Origin: SG8-41 sp035574195
Lineage (GTDB): Bacteria > Pseudomonadota > Gammaproteobacteria > Burkholderiales > SG8-41
DNA length: 36,037 bases
NCBI GenBank assembly: GCA_035574195.1
Contig: DATLZE010000072.1
Span: 1-36,037, forward strand
Direction: 5' to 3'
The notes under the pieces are model-generated. The model saw nothing but the letters and a program-made list of their open reading frames with translations. It did not search any database and was not told where the DNA came from. The position numbers and the translations under genes were made by a program. Positions 1 to 7,477 of the stretch are shown here, in pieces; within the stretch, counting starts at the first letter, position 1; each line of letters begins with the position of its first letter.

Positions 1-332
1 GGCGGGATCGGTGCGCGCGCTTCGGGCAGGCGCCCGTCGAAGGGAGGCGCGCCGGGAGCGCGCCAGAAGAGGCGGAATGCCTGGTCGTAGAGCTCGAGCT
101 CGTCGCGGCGGCCGGTGAACACCGCGGCGAGCGCCCAGTAGAAATCGTCGCGCCGCTCCACGCCCGCGATGCGCGCTGCCGCGAGCGCGTCGAGCACCCG
201 GTCGGGGCCGGCTGGCAGCCCGGCCGCGCGCAGCAGCCGTCCGAAGCGCATCACGTTATCGGCCAGCTTGCCTTGCCGGTCGCCGGAATTCACAGGATCG
301 TTCGGGGCTTGCAATTGCAAACTCGACTCCAC
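1..332 (-). CDS. CoxE-like VWA-domain protein, partial (cut by window start)
   Basis: Only the first ~110 residues are in the window; the protein continues past base 1. The N-terminus reads KLADNVMRFGRLLRAAGL, then DDFYWALAAVFTGRRDELE and YDQAFRLFW. This is the usual opening of CoxE-type proteins, which carry a von Willebrand A domain further downstream; that domain is not visible here. I chose the GTG at 332-330 because AAGGAAG lies just upstream and it falls 17 bases after the stop of the preceding MoxR gene. A GTG at 293 and an ATG at 251 are in-frame alternatives. MoxR ATPase plus VWA pairs act together as metal-insertion or protein-remodelling chaperones, for example CoxD/CoxE in maturation of the CO dehydrogenase active site. 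That role is inferred from the pair; no client enzyme is in view. Confidence 0.75.
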   Translation of the reverse strand, partial: MESSLQLQAPNDPVNSGDRQGKLADNVMRFGRLLRAAGLPAGPDRVLDALAAARIAGVERRDDFYWALAAVFTGRRDELELYDQAFRLFWRAPGAPPFDGRLPEARAPIP

Positions 333-349
333 GGGGCTTCCTTGCCTTT

Positions 350-1309
350 TTATACGGCAAGCTCGGCCTTGACCCGCTGCACGAGCGCGGCGGCTTCGGC
401 GCCGCGCACCCTGGCGAGATCGTCCTGATACTTGAGCAAGGCGCCGAGCGTGCCGTCCACGGTCTCCGCTTCGAGCGCGGCCGCATCGAGCGCGGCGAGC
501 GCTCTTGCCCAGTCTATGGTCTCGGCGATGCCCGGCGGCTTGAAGAGATCCATGCTGCGCAGCTTTTGCACGAAGGCGACCACCTGGCGCGAGAGCGCGG
601 CGGGCGCCTCCGGCGCGCGCGAGCGCACGATCTCGAACTCGCGGTGCGCGTCCGGGTAGTCAATCCAGTGATACAGGCAGCGGCGCTTCACCGCGTCGTG
701 GATCTCGCGCGTGCGGTTGGAGGTGACGATGACGATCGGCGGGCGCTCCGCCCGCACGGTGCCGATCTCGGGGATGCTCACCTGCCAGTCGGAGAGCACT
801 TCGAGGAGGTAGGCCTCGAACGGTTCGTCCGCGCGGTCCAGCTCGTCGATCAACAGCACCGGAGGCGCCGCGCCGCCGCGCAGCGCCTGGAGAATCGGTC
901 TTTCGATCAGGAACTTCTCGGAGAAGATGCCTTTGCCGAGCGCATCGCGGCCGGCGCGCGGGGATCGCTCCGCCCTCCGCTTCGATGGCGAGCCCTCGCC
1001 GCCGTCGATCCGGCCAGCCGCTTCCGCCAGCCGGATTTCGAGCATCTGGCGCGGATAGTTCCACTCGTAAACGGCGGAGGCGACGTCGAGCCCCTCGTAG
1101 CACTGGAGCCGGATGAGCCTGCGCCCGAGCGCGCGCGCGAGCGCCTTCGCGACTTCCGTCTTGCCCACGCCCGTCTCGCCCTCGAGGAACAGCGGGCGCT
1201 CCATCCGCAGCGCGAGGAAGAGCGCGGTGGCGAGGCGGCGCTCGGCGATGTAGTCCTGCGCACGCAAAGCCGCGAGCGTCTCGTCTATGGATTTCGGCAG
1301 CCCTGCCAC
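350..1309 (-). CDS. MoxR-family AAA+ ATPase, CoxD-like
   Basis: A 319-residue cytoplasmic AAA+ ATPase. Walker A is GETGVGKTE near residue 45 and Walker B is VLLIDELDRAD near residue 155; TSNRTREIHDAVKRR further on fits sensor 1 and the arginine finger. The opening (SIDETLAALRAQDYIAERRLATALFLALR) resembles CoxD-type MoxR proteins. An extra, basic Arg/Ser-rich stretch (about residues 107-125) sits between the Walker motifs; it could be a lineage-specific loop. The start is GTG with only a weak ribosome site. It is followed by the VWA gene 17 bases downstream, so the two are probably co-transcribed. MoxR/VWA pairs use ATP to remodel or load a partner enzyme. The partner cannot be named from this window. 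Confidence 0.85.
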   Translation of the reverse strand: MAGLPKSIDETLAALRAQDYIAERRLATALFLALRMERPLFLEGETGVGKTEVAKALARALGRRLIRLQCYEGLDVASAVYEWNYPRQMLEIRLAEAAGRIDGGEGSPSKRRAERSPRAGRDALGKGIFSEKFLIERPILQALRGGAAPPVLLIDELDRADEPFEAYLLEVLSDWQVSIPEIGTVRAERPPIVIVTSNRTREIHDAVKRRCLYHWIDYPDAHREFEIVRSRAPEAPAALSRQVVAFVQKLRSMDLFKPPGIAETIDWARALAALDAAALEAETVDGTLGALLKYQDDLARVRGAEAAALVQRVKAELAV

Positions 1310-1420
1310 GCCCGAATATTAACCGCCGGCAGGCGGGGGCGCCAGCGCAGGCAGGCTCCCGCCACAGAACACGCGGAGGTGCCGGAGGGCACGAAAGTCC
1401 GAGAAAGCGCGTAACATGGA

Positions 1421-1436
1421 GCCCGATTTTTCGGGC
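1421..1436. repeat. Perfect 6-bp inverted repeat upstream of a Bug gene
   Basis: GCCCGA-TTTT-TCGGGC is a perfect 6-bp dyad with a 4-base loop, 22 bases before the ATG at 1459 and inside the divergent spacer with the MoxR gene. It could be an operator or a 5' leader hairpin. The run of T is in the loop rather than after the stem, so it is not a standard terminator. Confidence 0.35.
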
Positions 1437-1458
1437 GATCCCGCCAGAGGAGGGTGGC

Positions 1459-2457
1459 ATGAGAACCGGTGCTGGTCGTGAAATTGCGTCGTGGACTTTG
1501 CAGTCGCTGTCGGCGATCTTCCTCGTCGCAGCGATCTCGGCTGGCGCCGAGGCGCAGTCCTATCCGGCGCGGCCGATCCGGCTGATCCTGCCGTTTCCCC
1601 CGGGCGGTGCGACGGACATCCTGGGGCGCATCGTCGGCCAGAAGCTGAGCGAGGCGCTGGGCCAGCCGGTGGTGGCCGACAACCGCCCCGGCGCGGGCGG
1701 CTATCTCGGGCTCGAGCTCGCGGCCAAGGCGCAGCCCGACGGCCACACGATCGTGCTCGGCTCGCTGGTGCTCGCGAGCGGCCCCAGCCTGTACCGGAAG
1801 ACGCGCTTCGATCCGCTGCGGGATCTCGCGCCGATTTCGCAGATTTCCCGGTCCCCGAATCTGGTGCTCGTGCATCCGTCGCTTCCGGTGAAGACATTGA
1901 CGGAACTCGTGGAGTACGCCAGGGCGCATCCGGGAAAGCTCAATTACGGGTCGAGCGGGGTGGGCTCCCCGCTCCATCTCGCGGCGGAGCTGCTGAAAGC
2001 CGTCACCCGGATCCATATCGTGCACGTGCCGTACAAGGGCGGCGGCGGGCCGGCGATGACGGGGCTGCTCGGGGGCGAGGTCCAGATGATGGTGCTCGGC
2101 GCCGCGGCGCTGCCGCAGATCCAGGCCGGCAGGGTGCGGGCGCTCGCGGTGCTCGGCGATGAGCGCTGGCAGATGCTGCCCGAGGTGCCCACAGCGAAGG
2201 AGGCGGGCGTGGAGAACCTGGCGGTGCCGAGCTGGCACGGGCTGCTCGCGCCCGCCGGCACACCGCGCGAGCTCGTCAGGCGCCTGAACCGGGAATGGGC
2301 GAAGATCGCTTCCCAGGAGGACACCCGGGAGCGGATGCAGAAGGCCGGCTTCGAGCCCGTCGCGGTCACTGCCGAGCAGTTCGCCAAGTTCATCAAGGCG
2401 GAAACCGCGCGCTGGGCCGCGGTCATCCGGGAAGCGATGATTCCGCCGGCCGACTGA
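1459..2457 (+). CDS. Bug/TctC-family tripartite tricarboxylate receptor
   Basis: A 332-residue periplasmic receptor for a small organic anion. An N-terminal signal peptide with hydrophobic core IFLVAAISAGA ends near AEAQ, just before the mature start SYPARPIRLIL. The family's binding loop is canonical: PFPPGGATDILGR. Further family motifs are DNRPGAGG, PDGHT, HVPYKGGG, LPEVPTAKEAG and the C-terminal ETARWAAVIRE. GAGGAGGG lies just before the ATG. The family normally delivers ligand to TctA/TctB membrane proteins, but none is nearby, so this is an orphan receptor. The next gene, a hydrolase, begins 3 bases after the stop, which suggests co-transcription. The ligand cannot be predicted from sequence. 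Confidence 0.92.
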   Translation: MRTGAGREIASWTLQSLSAIFLVAAISAGAEAQSYPARPIRLILPFPPGGATDILGRIVGQKLSEALGQPVVADNRPGAGGYLGLELAAKAQPDGHTIVLGSLVLASGPSLYRKTRFDPLRDLAPISQISRSPNLVLVHPSLPVKTLTELVEYARAHPGKLNYGSSGVGSPLHLAAELLKAVTRIHIVHVPYKGGGGPAMTGLLGGEVQMMVLGAAALPQIQAGRVRALAVLGDERWQMLPEVPTAKEAGVENLAVPSWHGLLAPAGTPRELVRRLNREWAKIASQEDTRERMQKAGFEPVAVTAEQFAKFIKAETARWAAVIREAMIPPAD

Positions 2458-2459
2458 TC

Positions 2460-3308
2460 GTGCTATCTTTGCGCTCGAAAGCCGATTCCGATTTTGCCGC
2501 CGTGCTGGCCGCGAAACTGTCGCGCCTCCTCCCGCTGTTGCTGGTGCTGCTCGTCCTGTCGCCGCAGAGCGCGCGGGGCGAGCCGATCGGCATCGTGATC
2601 ATGCACGGCAAGGGAGGATCGCCGGCAAAGTTTGTTGACGGCCTGGCCCGCACGCTGGAACGGCGGGGCTATCTCGTCGCGAACATCGAGATGCCGTGGT
2701 CCGGAAACCGCAGCTATGACGCGGGCGTGAGCCGCGCCGAGGAGGAGGTCGAGGCGGCTTGCGCGAGCTTGCGAGCGGGCGGCGCGAAGAAGGTGTTCGT
2801 CGCGGGACACAGCATGGGTGGGGTGTTCGCGCTTCATCTCGCCGGCCGGCTCGCGGTGGACGGGATCGTCGCCATCGCTCCGGGCGGCAGCTCTTCCAGT
2901 CCCGTGATCAGGGAAAAGCTGGCCGGTTCGCTGGAGCGCGCGCGCCAGCTCGTCGCGCAGGGCAAGGGGAGCGAACCGGCCTGGCTCGAGGATTACGAGG
3001 GCAGCAGAGGGGTCTATCGGATCTCCGCTGTTCCCGCCGCCTATGTCACCTGGATGGACCCGGATGGCGCGATGAGCATGACGCGCGCGGCGCAGGCGGC
3101 CGATCCGAAGGTGCCGATCCTGTGGATCGTTCCGAAACGCGACTATCCCGGCTTGCTCAAGACGACGCCGGCGATTTTCCGCACGCTGCCGCCGAACCCT
3201 CTCACGCGCTTTCACGAGCCGGAGAGCGATCACCTCAACGCGCCCGCCGCTTCCGCCGAGGAAATCGTGCGCTGGACGAAGGAGGTGGCGGGCGCCGCGC
3301 CGCGCTAG
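2460..3308 (+). CDS. Exported alpha/beta hydrolase
   Basis: A 282-residue serine hydrolase, probably periplasmic. A strong hydrophobic stretch (LSRLLPLLLVLLVL) followed by SARGEP looks like a signal peptide. The nucleophile elbow is GHSMGG with Ser near residue 118; likely triad partners are Asp near 228 (PKRDYPG) and His near 258 (ESDHLNAP). IVIMHGKGGSP near the N-terminus fits the oxyanion loop. The start is uncertain: GTG at 2460 follows the Bug stop by two bases, while GTG at 2502 would give a shorter, more typical signal peptide; neither has a clear ribosome site. Placed between two Bug genes, it might hydrolyse an ester or amide in the periplasm to release a receptor ligand. That role is inference. 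Confidence 0.8.
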   Translation: MLSLRSKADSDFAAVLAAKLSRLLPLLLVLLVLSPQSARGEPIGIVIMHGKGGSPAKFVDGLARTLERRGYLVANIEMPWSGNRSYDAGVSRAEEEVEAACASLRAGGAKKVFVAGHSMGGVFALHLAGRLAVDGIVAIAPGGSSSSPVIREKLAGSLERARQLVAQGKGSEPAWLEDYEGSRGVYRISAVPAAYVTWMDPDGAMSMTRAAQAADPKVPILWIVPKRDYPGLLKTTPAIFRTLPPNPLTRFHEPESDHLNAPAASAEEIVRWTKEVAGAAPR

Positions 3309-3407
3309 CGCCAGATCCTCGCGCCGGCCGGGGGCCTGGCGAAACACTTGGCGCGCGGGGCGCGACCGTGGAATATTTCGGACGATGCTGAACGGGAGGA
3401 TGGCGGA

Positions 3408-4388
3408 ATGAACGCGTTCTGGCAGGCGGGAGCGATCGCCGCGCTCGCGGCCGCGCTCGCCGCGCCGCAGGGGGCGGCGCAGCCTGCGGCGGCGTATCCG
3501 AACAAGCCGGTGAGACTGATCGTGGCATCCGGGGCGGGCGGAGGGCTCGATTTCGTCGCGCGCCAGATCGCGACGCCGCTCGGCGAGGCCCTCGGGCAGT
3601 CGGTCGTCGTGGACAATCGCGCCGGGGCGAGCGGCAGCATCGCCGCGGAGCTCGCCTCGCTCGCAGCGCCCGACGGCTACACCCTGATGTTCCTGAGCGC
3701 GAGCCTGGTGATCTACGGAATCGTCAACAAGACGCGCTACGATCTGTTTCGGGATTTCGCGCCGGTCAGCCAGGTCGCCGCCGCGCCCTACATCCTCACC
3801 GTCTATCCCGGGCTGCCCGTGAAGACGGTGAAGGACCTCGTCGAGCACGCGAAGGCGGCGCCCGGAAGACTCAATTACTCCTCGACGGGCAACGCCTCGC
3901 TCGCGCATCTTGCGGCCGAGCTGTTCAGGATTTCCACAGGGGGGATCGAGCTGGTGCACGTTCCCTACAAGGGTGTGGGCGCGGCGCTTCCCGACATGCT
4001 CTCGGGCCGCATCCACCTGAGCTTTCTCAGCATGGGGTCGGTGTTCAGCCAGGTGCGGGCGGGCAAGCTCAGGGCCGTCGCCGTGGCGAGCGCCGAGCGC
4101 GTGAAGATGGCGCCCGAGGTGCCGACGCTGATCGAGTCGGGCGTGCCGGGCTACGTGGTCACCCAGTGGCACGGCATGCTCGCTCCGCGGGGCACCCCGC
4201 AGGCGGTGATCGAGCGCCTGTATCGGGAGATCGCGCGCGCCGCGAAGCGGCCGGAAGTCGTCTCGCGCCTCGCCCTCGACGGCACCGAGCCGGTCGCGAG
4301 CACGCCGCGGGAATTCGGCGCGCACCTGCGCTCGGAGCGCGCGCAGTGGGCGAAGGTCGTCGAGATCGCGGGCATCCGCGGCAACTGA
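3408..4388 (+). CDS. Bug/TctC-family receptor with variant binding loop
   Basis: A 326-residue periplasmic receptor. The signal peptide core IAALAAALAA ends near GAAQPAAA, before mature AYPNKPVRLIV. Family motifs: DNRAGASG, PDGYT, HVPYKGVGA, APEVPTLIESG and a C-terminal RAQWAKVVE. The first loop reads ASGAGGGLDFVAR instead of PFPPGG, so the ligand pocket probably differs from the first receptor's. ATG at 3408 is chosen over an upstream in-frame ATG at 3348 because GGGAGG lies 8 bases before it and the signal peptide starts there. The binding-protein gene at 4425 follows after 36 bases, so the two may be co-expressed. No membrane permease is adjacent. Confidence 0.92.
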   Translation: MNAFWQAGAIAALAAALAAPQGAAQPAAAYPNKPVRLIVASGAGGGLDFVARQIATPLGEALGQSVVVDNRAGASGSIAAELASLAAPDGYTLMFLSASLVIYGIVNKTRYDLFRDFAPVSQVAAAPYILTVYPGLPVKTVKDLVEHAKAAPGRLNYSSTGNASLAHLAAELFRISTGGIELVHVPYKGVGAALPDMLSGRIHLSFLSMGSVFSQVRAGKLRAVAVASAERVKMAPEVPTLIESGVPGYVVTQWHGMLAPRGTPQAVIERLYREIARAAKRPEVVSRLALDGTEPVASTPREFGAHLRSERAQWAKVVEIAGIRGN

Positions 4389-4424
4389 CCGGCCGCCCGC
4401 CGCGGCCGGCTTCCGGAAAACGCC

Positions 4425-5327
4425 GTGCCGGTCACGCTCATCGAGAATTTCCGCGCCGTTTTCTATTCCCCGTTCTACGCGGCGATCGCGCTCGGCGCCT
4501 ACCAGGCCGAGGGCGTCGAGGTGCGGCTGGAGACCTCTCGCTCGCCGGAGCACACGCTGCAGGGTCTCGTCTGCGGCGCGGGGCAGGTTTCGTGGGGCGG
4601 GCCGATGCGGCTGCTGCACGCGCTCGACGCGGATCCGCAGTGCGGGGTGGCGGCCTTCTGCGAGGTCGTCGGCCGCGATCCCTTTTTCCTGGTCGGGCGC
4701 GAGCCCGACCCCGGCTTTCGCATTCGCGATCTGGAAGGCCGGCTGCTCGCCACGGCGAGCGAGGTGCCGACGCCCTGGTACTGCCTGCAGCACGATCTGC
4801 GGCTCGCCGGCACGGATCCTGCCCGCCTGCGGCGCGCGCCCCCTGCGACGATGGAGGAGAACATCGCGCGGCTGCGCGCGGGCGAAGTGGACGCGATCCA
4901 GGTATTCGAGCCGTATGCCACGCAGCTCCTCCGCGAGGGGGCCGGCTACCTCTGGTACGCGGCGGCCACGCGCGGGCCGGTCTCCTACACGACGCTCAAT
5001 GCCACGCGCGCCTTCCTGTCGCGCGAGCCCGAGACTGCGCTCCGGATGGCGCGGGCGATCCACCGCACGCAATGCTGGATCGCCGCGCACGAGAGCCGCG
5101 AGCTGGCCGGGGCTGTCGCCCCGTACTTCCCGCACCTTGCGCCGGAGACGCTCGTCGCGTGCATCGCCCGCTACCGGCGCCTCGGCGTCTGGAACCGCAC
5201 CCCGGTCGTCTCCCGCGCCGGCGTCGAGTGGCTGCGCGAGGCCATGCTCGCGGCGGGTGCGATCCGCAGCCGGATCGCGTTCGAGGATGTCGTGGAGACG
5301 CGCTTCGCGGAGCAGGCGCTGCGGTAG
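4425..5327 (+). CDS. NMT1/THI5-like substrate-binding protein without signal peptide
   Basis: A 300-residue protein of the SsuA/ThiY/NMT1 type II binding-protein fold. Family features: a start with IENFRAVFYSPFYAAIALGAYQ, then GVEVRLE, a GxxxVSWGGPMRLL segment, MEENIARLRAGEVDAIQVFEPYA and a helical C-terminal half. The protein begins directly at the first beta strand with no signal peptide or lipobox. It is therefore either cytoplasmic (as for THI5-like enzymes or sensors) or misses an upstream exon-like start that I cannot find. GTG at 4425 is the apparent start with a poor ribosome site. No ABC permease or ATPase gene is nearby. Its stop lies four bases from the stop of the convergent Bug gene. 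Confidence 0.75.
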   Translation: MPVTLIENFRAVFYSPFYAAIALGAYQAEGVEVRLETSRSPEHTLQGLVCGAGQVSWGGPMRLLHALDADPQCGVAAFCEVVGRDPFFLVGREPDPGFRIRDLEGRLLATASEVPTPWYCLQHDLRLAGTDPARLRRAPPATMEENIARLRAGEVDAIQVFEPYATQLLREGAGYLWYAAATRGPVSYTTLNATRAFLSREPETALRMARAIHRTQCWIAAHESRELAGAVAPYFPHLAPETLVACIARYRRLGVWNRTPVVSRAGVEWLREAMLAAGAIRSRIAFEDVVETRFAEQALR

Positions 5328-5331
5328 GGCG

Positions 5332-6366
5332 TCACTCAGGCCGGATGCCGCGCTCGCGGATGAGCGCCTGGTAGCGCAGATATTCGCTTTGCATCAGCCG
5401 CGCGAAGCCCTCCGGCGTGCTCTCCGGCGTGGATTCGGCTCCGTGGCGCGCGAACAGCGCGCGCACTACGGGCTTGCGCAGAGCGCGCACGATGTCCCCG
5501 TGCAACTGCTCGACGATGCGCCGTGGCGTGTCGCGCGGCGCGACGATGCCCGACCAGCTGTCGAACTGCGCATCCGGCAGGCCGAACTCGGCGATCGCAG
5601 GCACCTCCGGCAGCGCGCGGCTGCGCTCCGGGGTCATCACGGCGAGCGCACGCATCCGCCCCTCGCGCACCGGCGCGAGCACCGAGGGCAGCGTCAGCAC
5701 GGCGTAGTGCACCCGCCCGAGCACCATCTCGACGAAGGAGTCGGAGAGGTTCCTGAACGGCACGTGGACCGCCGCAACACCGACTGCGCGCGTGAACACT
5801 TCGCCCGCGAGGTGCGAGGCCGAGCCGATGCCGAGCGAGGCGTAGTTGAGCTCGCCGACGCGCGCGCGCGCGTGGCGGACGAACTCGGGCGCGGTGCGCG
5901 CCGGAAGCCAGGGCGTGACCGTCAGCACGTTGGTGATCGAGGCGACGTGCGCGACACCGGAGACGTCGGCGAGCGCGCGGTACGGCGCCTGTTCGCGCAT
6001 CAGCTCGGTGATCATGCGCGTGACACCGATCATCGCGAGGGTATAGCCGTCGGGCTTGGCCCGAGACACCAGCAGATTGCCGATCAATCCGCCCGCCCCG
6101 GCGCGGTTCTCGACGGCGACGCTTCTCCGGTAGAAGGCGGCGAGCTCCTCGCCGATCGCGCGCGCGAAAAAGTCGTCGGAGGTGCCCGGAGAGGCCGCGA
6201 CGATGATGCGGATGGTCTTGACAGGGTAGGGCGCGAACGCTTCCGGCCCCGTGCCGGCGCCCAGCCCCGCGCCGGGCAGGAACGCGGCCGCGCACGCCGC
6301 GGCGCGCAAGGCGCCGCGCGCGAGCCGCGCCACGGATCCGTTGTTCGCCGCCGTGCGCCGCCTCAC
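5332..6366 (-). CDS. Bug/TctC-family receptor, divergent loops, translationally coupled
   Basis: A 344-residue periplasmic receptor. The signal region is LARGALRAAACAAAFLPGAG and the mature part starts near APYPVKTIRIIV. The fold is clear (ENRAGAGG, PDGYT, LPEVPAIAEFG, C-terminal RYQALIRERGI), but both ligand-contact motifs deviate: loop 1 is AASPGTSDDFFAR and the usual HVPYKG is HVPFRNLSD. The GTG at 6366-6364 overlaps the stop of the upstream Bug gene as GTGA, which argues for translational coupling. A second in-frame GTG at 6333 would give a shorter signal peptide. Two adjacent, co-translated receptors with unlike pockets suggest two ligands or a diverged duplicate. Confidence 0.88.
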   Translation of the reverse strand: MRRRTAANNGSVARLARGALRAAACAAAFLPGAGLGAGTGPEAFAPYPVKTIRIIVAASPGTSDDFFARAIGEELAAFYRRSVAVENRAGAGGLIGNLLVSRAKPDGYTLAMIGVTRMITELMREQAPYRALADVSGVAHVASITNVLTVTPWLPARTAPEFVRHARARVGELNYASLGIGSASHLAGEVFTRAVGVAAVHVPFRNLSDSFVEMVLGRVHYAVLTLPSVLAPVREGRMRALAVMTPERSRALPEVPAIAEFGLPDAQFDSWSGIVAPRDTPRRIVEQLHGDIVRALRKPVVRALFARHGAESTPESTPEGFARLMQSEYLRYQALIRERGIRPE

Positions 6367-7379
6367 TGCACCTTCAACCCCGCGAGCTTGATCGCCTGCG
6401 CGAAGCGGCCGTATTCGGCCTCGATATGGGCGATGAACTGCTCGGGAGTGCTGGTCATCGGCTCCGCGCCCTGGCGCTCGAACAGCTCCCGTGTCACGGG
6501 ATCGGTCATGACCTTGCCGAGCGAGGCGTAGATGCGGTCGAAGAGCGGCTTCGCGATCGCCTTGGGCGCGACGATCCCGACCCAGCCGGTCGAGACGTAG
6601 CCCGGGACGCCGGACTCCGAGATGGTCGGCACCTCCGGCAGCTGCGGCGAGCGCTTCTCGCCGCCGGTGCCGATCGCGCGCAGGCGCCCGGCCCGGATAT
6701 GCGAGATACCGGAGGGCAGCGGCACGATGGTGAGATGCGATTCGCCCGCGGCGACCATGGTGGTCGAGGTGCCGCCCTTGTAAGGAACGTGGTGCACCTC
6801 GACGCCGGCCATGTGCGCGAACAGCACCGCCGCGAGGTGGCTCTGGAAGCCCGATCCCGCGTTCGCCATGTTGAGCTTGCCGGGATTGGCCCTGGCATAG
6901 GCGATCAGCTCCTTCACCGTGGCGAACGGCATGTTGGGGTTGACCACCAGCACGTTCTGCGTGTTGGCGATCTGCATGAGCTGGCGGAAGTCCTTCACCG
7001 GGTGATAGGTGAGGTTGCGGTAGATCTGCGGCGAGATGACCTGCATCGCAGTCGAGGACACGAGCAGCGTGTAGCCGTCGGCGGCGGCGCGCGAGGCGAT
7101 CTCGGCGCCGATCGTGCCGCCGGCCCCGCCGCGGTTGTCCACGATCACCTGCCTTCCCCACTCCTCGGTGAGCCGCGCGGCGAGCACGCGCCCGAGGTTG
7201 TCCACCGAGCTGCCCGTGCCCTGCGCGACGATGAGGCGCACGGGCTTCGAGGGGAAGCTCGAGACCGGCTCGGAGGCCGCCGCTGCGCGGCTCGCTCCGA
7301 ACGCAACCAGCGCCGCGAGCGCAAGGCGCGACAGGCCGCGCGCGCGCGCTTCCGTCCTTTCCGTTCCCGGATCCTCCAT
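6363..7379 (-). CDS. Bug/TctC-family receptor, upstream member of coupled pair
   Basis: A 338-residue periplasmic receptor. A charged 15-residue n-region precedes the hydrophobic core LSRLALAALVAFGASRAAAA, and the mature sequence starts near FPSKPVRLIV. Motifs: DNRGGAGG, ADGYT, NPNMPFATVKELIAYA, HVPYKGGTS, LPEVPTISESG. Loop 1 is AQGTGSSVDNLGR instead of PFPPGG. AGGAGG lies 6-7 bases before the ATG, a strong start. The gene overlaps the next Bug gene by GTGA and diverges from a third Bug gene at 7478 across about 98 bases. The deviating loop predicts a ligand unlike that of canonical members. Confidence 0.92.
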   Translation of the reverse strand: MEDPGTERTEARARGLSRLALAALVAFGASRAAAASEPVSSFPSKPVRLIVAQGTGSSVDNLGRVLAARLTEEWGRQVIVDNRGGAGGTIGAEIASRAAADGYTLLVSSTAMQVISPQIYRNLTYHPVKDFRQLMQIANTQNVLVVNPNMPFATVKELIAYARANPGKLNMANAGSGFQSHLAAVLFAHMAGVEVHHVPYKGGTSTTMVAAGESHLTIVPLPSGISHIRAGRLRAIGTGGEKRSPQLPEVPTISESGVPGYVSTGWVGIVAPKAIAKPLFDRIYASLGKVMTDPVTRELFERQGAEPMTSTPEQFIAHIEAEYGRFAQAIKLAGLKVQ

Positions 7380-7428
7380 GACTTTCCTCCTTTTCCGCCC
7401 GCCGGTACCGCGGCGCGGGTTCCGCGGG

Positions 7429-7437
7429 TATCATAAT
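7429..7437. promoter_or_regulatory. AT-rich island, candidate divergent -10 region
   Basis: TATCATAAT is the only AT-rich run in the spacer between two divergent Bug genes. It offers -10-like hexamers on both strands (CATAAT on plus, TATGAT on minus). No convincing -35 hexamer is seen at the right distance, so this is a weak call. Confidence 0.3.
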
Positions 7438-7477
7438 CAGAATCGCGGGGGGTGAACAGGCCGGAGGAGTGCAACGG

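Noticed and set aside
2463..5135. Minus-strand open frame of 890 codons opposite the hydrolase and Bug genes
   Set aside because: Antisense shadow; no family motif, and the plus-strand products have signal peptides, ribosome sites and conserved motifs.
4425..5327. A complete ABC transporter operon
   Set aside because: Only a binding-protein-fold gene is present; no permease or ATPase gene lies within several kilobases.
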